Shown here in pieces: positions 9,468 to 13,727 of a DNA stretch of 13,727 nt. This DNA comes from Parachlorella kessleri (taxonomy: Eukaryota; Chlorophyta; Trebouxiophyceae; Chlorellales; Chlorellaceae): contig BBXU01002318.1 of the NCBI GenBank assembly GCA_001598975.1, positions 1 to 13,727 on the forward strand. Reading direction: 5' to 3'. Every line of letters begins with the position of its first letter. Positions within the stretch are counted from its first letter, which is position 1. A model generated the notes under the pieces. The model did no database searches. It was not told where the DNA came from and worked only from the letters and a program-made list of their open reading frames with translations. A program made the translations under genes and the position numbers.

Positions 9468-9833
9468 TGATGATACCTAATCTGAAGGCTTTGCGTTGCA
9501 CAGTTGGGTACTATGTATGGCTGGGAGATGGTGGCGGAGAGGCAACAACTGCGAAATGAAGTGTGGGTTGCCACCCTAACTTAGAACTGGCCCCTGCAGT
9601 CATCTGCTCGAAACACGTTAGTACATCCTCTTATACTACATACCGCAAGTGCCCACTATGCCCACCAAGTTTATTGACTTAGGCATACTATGCCAACAAA
9701 AGATTTTTGCATGCCTGGCTTTCCGAACTGTGAACCGTTCCTCTCCGCAATACATCCTAAGGAGAGACCAACTGGATCAGATCTCAGGCAAGACACACAG
9801 CATAACTGCATCCCAGCCCAGCCCTAGTACAGC

Positions 9834-9925
9834 GATATTAGCATGGGTGGCAGGTAGTGCGCACAGGGTGTGAGAGTTGAGCTGTACGTACAGGACAGGT
9901 GCAGAGTGCGCCTGAGTTCTGAGCC
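9834..9925 (-). repeat. Dispersed repeat, inverted copy
   Basis: Read on the minus strand it has the same order of blocks as the copy at 10034-10137: CTCAG...CTGCAC...CAGCTC...CACCCTGTGCGCACTACCTGCCACCCATGCTAATATC. It abuts a partial plus-strand copy (9781-9830, CTCAGGCAAGAC...CATCCCAGCCC), so the two form a head-to-head arrangement. Confidence 0.65.
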
Positions 9926-10033
9926 AGTAGTTCTCTCCCCAAGCTAAGGCCACTGGAAGAGTAAATATATCCTATCTCCACTCTGTTCGCACTACCTGCC
10001 AAACTTATGCCATCATAACCAGACAATATCACT

Positions 10034-10137
10034 ATAACTCAGGCAAGACTCAGGCTCATTCTGCATCCAGCCCTGTCAGTCCAGTCCAGCCCAGCTCTAT
10101 TCCCTGTTTCCATTACCTGCCACCCTTGCTAATATCA
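10034..10137 (+). repeat. Dispersed repeat, direct copy
   Basis: It shares GGCAAGACTC, then TGCATCCAGCCCTGTCAG (18 bp exact), then CCCTGT...TACCTGCCACCCTT with the copy at 12434-12528. The family is about 90-105 bp and does not code for protein. Confidence 0.7.
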
Positions 10138-10582
10138 ACCTATGGGATCTGAAATCAGGCAAGATCCAGAGTACACCTAGCCCCAAGGCCGTGGCTGTTC
10201 ACATTCACCTCTCCTCCGCTGCAGTTGCCTGCCACCATCAACAAACACAATACATTTACTTGCACCCAAGCCTATCAGTTGACAGCTCCGCAACCCCCTA
10301 TTCTTACCTGCTGCTCGTGCCTACGAGGCCCTAGCTTTACCTGGTACCCCGGAAAGATTGCTGGCTAATGCATCATGGTGACATGTATGAAGCATCCCAT
10401 GAATGGCCTCGAGGCCCAGCTCCCGCAATCAGAGTGCACTGCGTGCTGCATCAACATGTGCAATACAAAAAGGCCACCTGTGACAGACACGCCACCAATT
10501 TGGGCTACGCATTTTGCACCCTTACCACATAGCCTGCCTTTGGAGGCTGCTGACAGAGTAAGGCATGATGCAGGTTGATTGC

Positions 10583-10598
10583 GGTGTTGAAGAACACA
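10583..10598 (-). other. Degenerate second histone-type hairpin 3' of H4
   Basis: Read on the H4 strand: TGTGTT-CTTC-AACACC. It matches the histone hairpin except for the outermost 5' base (T for G) and the loop. It lies about 60 bp beyond the proper H4 hairpin. It could be a decayed duplicate or chance. Confidence 0.45.
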
Positions 10599-10659
10599 GC
10601 AGCTGGTTCATACAAGCTAAAGGCGGTAAAGATTTTACACGTGTGCATTCCAAATAGGT

Positions 10660-10675
10660 GGTGTTGAATAACACC
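10660..10675 (-). terminator. Histone-type 3' hairpin of H4
   Basis: On the H4 strand it reads GGTGTT-ATTC-AACACC: a perfect 6-bp stem with loop ATTC, where H2A, H2B and H3 have ATTA. It lies 53 bp after the stop codon. It is followed by ACC, four bases and TGGAATG, nearly the same as at H2B. Confidence 0.88.
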
Positions 10676-10728
10676 GGTGTGGGTTGGCTGCCGCTGGGGA
10701 GCCAGCAGTTGTGCAGGCAGGTGGCTGC

Positions 10729-12239
<1,511 letters not shown>

Positions 12240-12296
12240 GCGCCTGCACTGCTGCCTACCAAGCCGGTGGGCGGGCAGGCAGCACAAACCCCAACT

Positions 12297-12312
12297 GGTG
12301 TTATTAAACACC
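12297..12312 (+). terminator. Histone-type 3' hairpin of H3
   Basis: GGTGTT-ATTA-AACACC, with an extra flanking T-A pair, gives a 7-bp stem. It lies 57 bp after the stop codon. ACC, three bases and TGGAT follow. The five bases before the stem (AACTG, 12293-12297 overlapping its first G) match those at H2A. Confidence 0.88.
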
Positions 12313-13018
12313 ACCTCTTGGATAAAATGTCGCCTTACAACCCATGCTTCAAAGGTAGTCTGCCCATGCAAGGCATCCAGCCCTGTTACTTCACAGCTAC
12401 CTTTTCCAGTTGCACACTCTTGCCATCGTGCGCAAAACTCCGGCAAGACTCGGAACGTTCTGCATCCAGCCCTGTCAGCACAGCTCACTTCTCACTCCCT
12501 GTCTGCACTACCTGCCACCCTTACTAAAGTTGCCTGGATTCCTGCTAACGCAGTCTCTGTCAAGGGAGGGTGTCTGGACCATGACAGTGTCCAAAGTTGC
12601 TGGTTTCAATTTTTTATGTCAACAGTAGCGCGATGTTTGCAGTGGTTGCTACACGTTATGCTAGACACGTAGCATACGTAGTTGTGGAGGAACAGGGTAG
12701 CTCTGAGCTGGGGCCTGCTTAGGGACCCGGGGTGATCAAGCCCGTTCTCTCTGAGCCGCGGCCCTGACTCACCACTGCTCGTACCAAAGCGTCCTACAAG
12801 GCCGGCCCATGGCAACTCTCGGACGGATATCGCCAGTAGACCTTGGCCTACCCGGGGTAGAACCTTATCAGAGAATATACTAGGTCCAGCTCAACTCTAG
12901 CTGCACCGGTAACTGTGGGCAAGGAAGCGAGGATACTTCCCAAGGGGCATGCCAAGGGGGCCTGACTAGACCGGTCGCCACCAAAGGTATTCGTTCCTCC
13001 CTTTTATAACACGGAGTC
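12313..13018. other. Intergenic region 3' of H3
   Basis: No gene was recognised. The first 220 bases hold two tandem copies of the dispersed repeat also found beyond H4. The remainder (12530-13018) has no feature I can name. A TTTTATAA sequence occurs at 13002-13009. Confidence 0.5.
12369..12528 (+). repeat. Dispersed repeat, two tandem copies
   Basis: GCATCCAGCCCTGT occurs at 12373 and again at 12462, a period of 89 bp. The second copy (12434-12528) is closest to the one at 10034-10137; the first is more diverged (CTTCACAGCTACC for CAGCACAGCTCAC). Confidence 0.65.
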
Positions 13019-13231
13019 ATGGGGCGACTATTACGGAAACTGTTCAAGGCAGCGGAGGACCACCTGGTCGGGCCACAGCAGCCAGCCGTCCAGCCGGCAG
13101 CCTCGTCAGACCCCACCAAGGAGACCGAGTACACTAAGGACCATGAAGCACAGAAGGATATGCCTCCGGGCGGCGAAAGGTGGGTCTGCCTCCTGCAGGC
13201 TGCGGACTCCGTAACTTGCGAGCAGTGCTGA
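13019..13231 (+). CDS. Doubtful small ORF or first exon
   Basis: This is an open frame of 70 codons beginning MGRLLRKLFKAAEDHLVG and then rich in Pro, Glu and Lys. The first part looks like an amphipathic helix. A donor-like GTGGGT follows GGCGAAAG at about 13180, so it could be a first exon that continues beyond the window. The only TATA-like sequence (13002-13009) is too close to this ATG to serve it. No family was recognised. Confidence 0.2.
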   Translation: MGRLLRKLFKAAEDHLVGPQQPAVQPAASSDPTKETEYTKDHEAQKDMPPGGERWVCLLQAADSVTCEQC

Positions 13232-13544
13232 CAAGTTTGAGTGTGACGTGCAGTGTGGGCCACGGTGGGCGAAGGAAGCAGAACCTAATTGGAGGTGAGG
13301 CCAGAGCGGCTGCCAACTTTAATGTGCTAGTTGCAGTGGCTCCCTAGCATAGTGACTCCTAGTCACAATGGGCGCAGTGTGAGAAGTCCAGCAAACTTCA
13401 CTCTCAGCACTGGGGAATCAGTTGACAAGAGTTGCTACTTTTTTTTCAAGCTGGGTACCCCCTATTAAGAAGGGAGGGGTGGGGGTGCAGTGGGGGATGG
13501 GGTGGCGGGGGGTACCACCACCGGCCGCACAACTCTATGTTCAA
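13232..13544. other. Non-coding stretch with a G-rich tract
   Basis: No gene was seen. 13472-13513 has six runs of three or more G on the plus strand (quadruplex-prone). It is flanked by the inverted pair GGTACCCCC (13454-13462) and GGGGGTACC (13508-13516). Confidence 0.6.
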
Positions 13545-13636
13545 CTATGCAGCATAGGTTGTATGAACATTTGAGGACATCAGAAGGCAGCTATGCAGCA
13601 TAGGTTGTATGAGCGTCTGGGGAAATCAGAAGGCCG
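13545..13636. repeat. 46-bp tandem duplication
   Basis: Two adjacent copies, 13545-13590 and 13591-13636, agree at 40 of 46 positions with no gaps. The first 22 bases are identical. Each copy begins with the near-palindrome CTATGC-A-GCATAG. ATGTTCA before copy 1 and TGAACAT inside it form a wider inverted pair. Confidence 0.88.
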
Positions 13637-13679
13637 TCTGCACTGGATGTGCATTCTCACAGAGCCTGCCATCGAAACG

Positions 13680-13692
13680 CCCCCCCCCCCCC
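13680..13692. repeat. Poly-C run
   Basis: There are thirteen C in a row near the right edge. The region after the tandem duplication holds nothing else recognisable. Confidence 0.8.
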
Positions 13693-13727
13693 TTCGCCCG
13701 TCAAATGCAGCCTGCAAATGCACCCCG

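Larger units (their letters stand above)
9468..10659. other. Intergenic region 3' of the mTERF and H4 genes
   Basis: This lies between two convergent genes, and no coding region was recognised. No TGTAA polyadenylation signal was seen in the first 300 bases after the mTERF stop. It contains three copies or fragments of a dispersed repeat (9781-10137) and a degenerate histone-type hairpin (10583-10598). Confidence 0.55.

Noticed and set aside
12970..12982. ACCGGTCGCCACC, identical to a common cloning-vector junction
   Set aside because: The bases on both sides do not match vector sequence, so a chance match of 13 bases is more likely than contamination.
12660..13020. Possible retroelement remnant
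   Set aside because: Short frames such as ATLGRISPVDLGLPG look protein-like, but no polymerase, integrase or terminal-repeat structure is visible.

Overview
The window looks like nuclear DNA of a green alga (Chlorophyta). It holds spliced protein genes with GT-AG introns that often end in (C)TGCAG, GC-rich third codon positions, and core histone genes in divergent pairs that end in a short 3' hairpin. Such pairs are described for Chlamydomonas and Volvox and are unlike the polyadenylated land-plant genes. The histone H3 has 136 residues and keeps the S28-A29 pair. From memory, the Chlamydomonas/Volvox H3 is one residue shorter here, so the source is probably a chlorophyte outside that group. 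The species cannot be named from this sequence.

Layout. 1-856: probable 3' end of an unidentified plus-strand gene. 857-2097: no convincing gene. 2098-3640: histone pair H2B (minus) and H2A (plus), diverging from a 299-bp shared promoter. 3641-4585: no gene seen. 4586-9467: a multi-exon plus-strand gene for an mTERF-family organelle protein with a chloroplast-type N-terminal extension; one part of its exon structure (7686-7969) is not resolved. 9468-10659: intergenic, with copies of a dispersed repeat. 10660-12323: histone pair H4 (minus) and H3 (plus), diverging from a 402-bp promoter full of perfect palindromes. 12324-13727: more copies of the dispersed repeat, a doubtful small ORF, a G-rich tract and a 46-bp tandem duplication.

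The two histone pairs together encode one complete nucleosome core set (H2A, H2B, H3, H4). Each gene has a single intron, and each ends in a hairpin of consensus GGTGTTATTAAACACC. All four hairpins are followed at nearly fixed spacing by ACC and then TGGA, which I read as a candidate 3'-processing signal. The promoters share a GCGCACCCA motif, and three of the four genes have a TACAAA-type box 65-68 bp before the start codon. These features suggest coordinated, replication-linked expression. I see no histone H1 and no mobile element with recognisable coding capacity.
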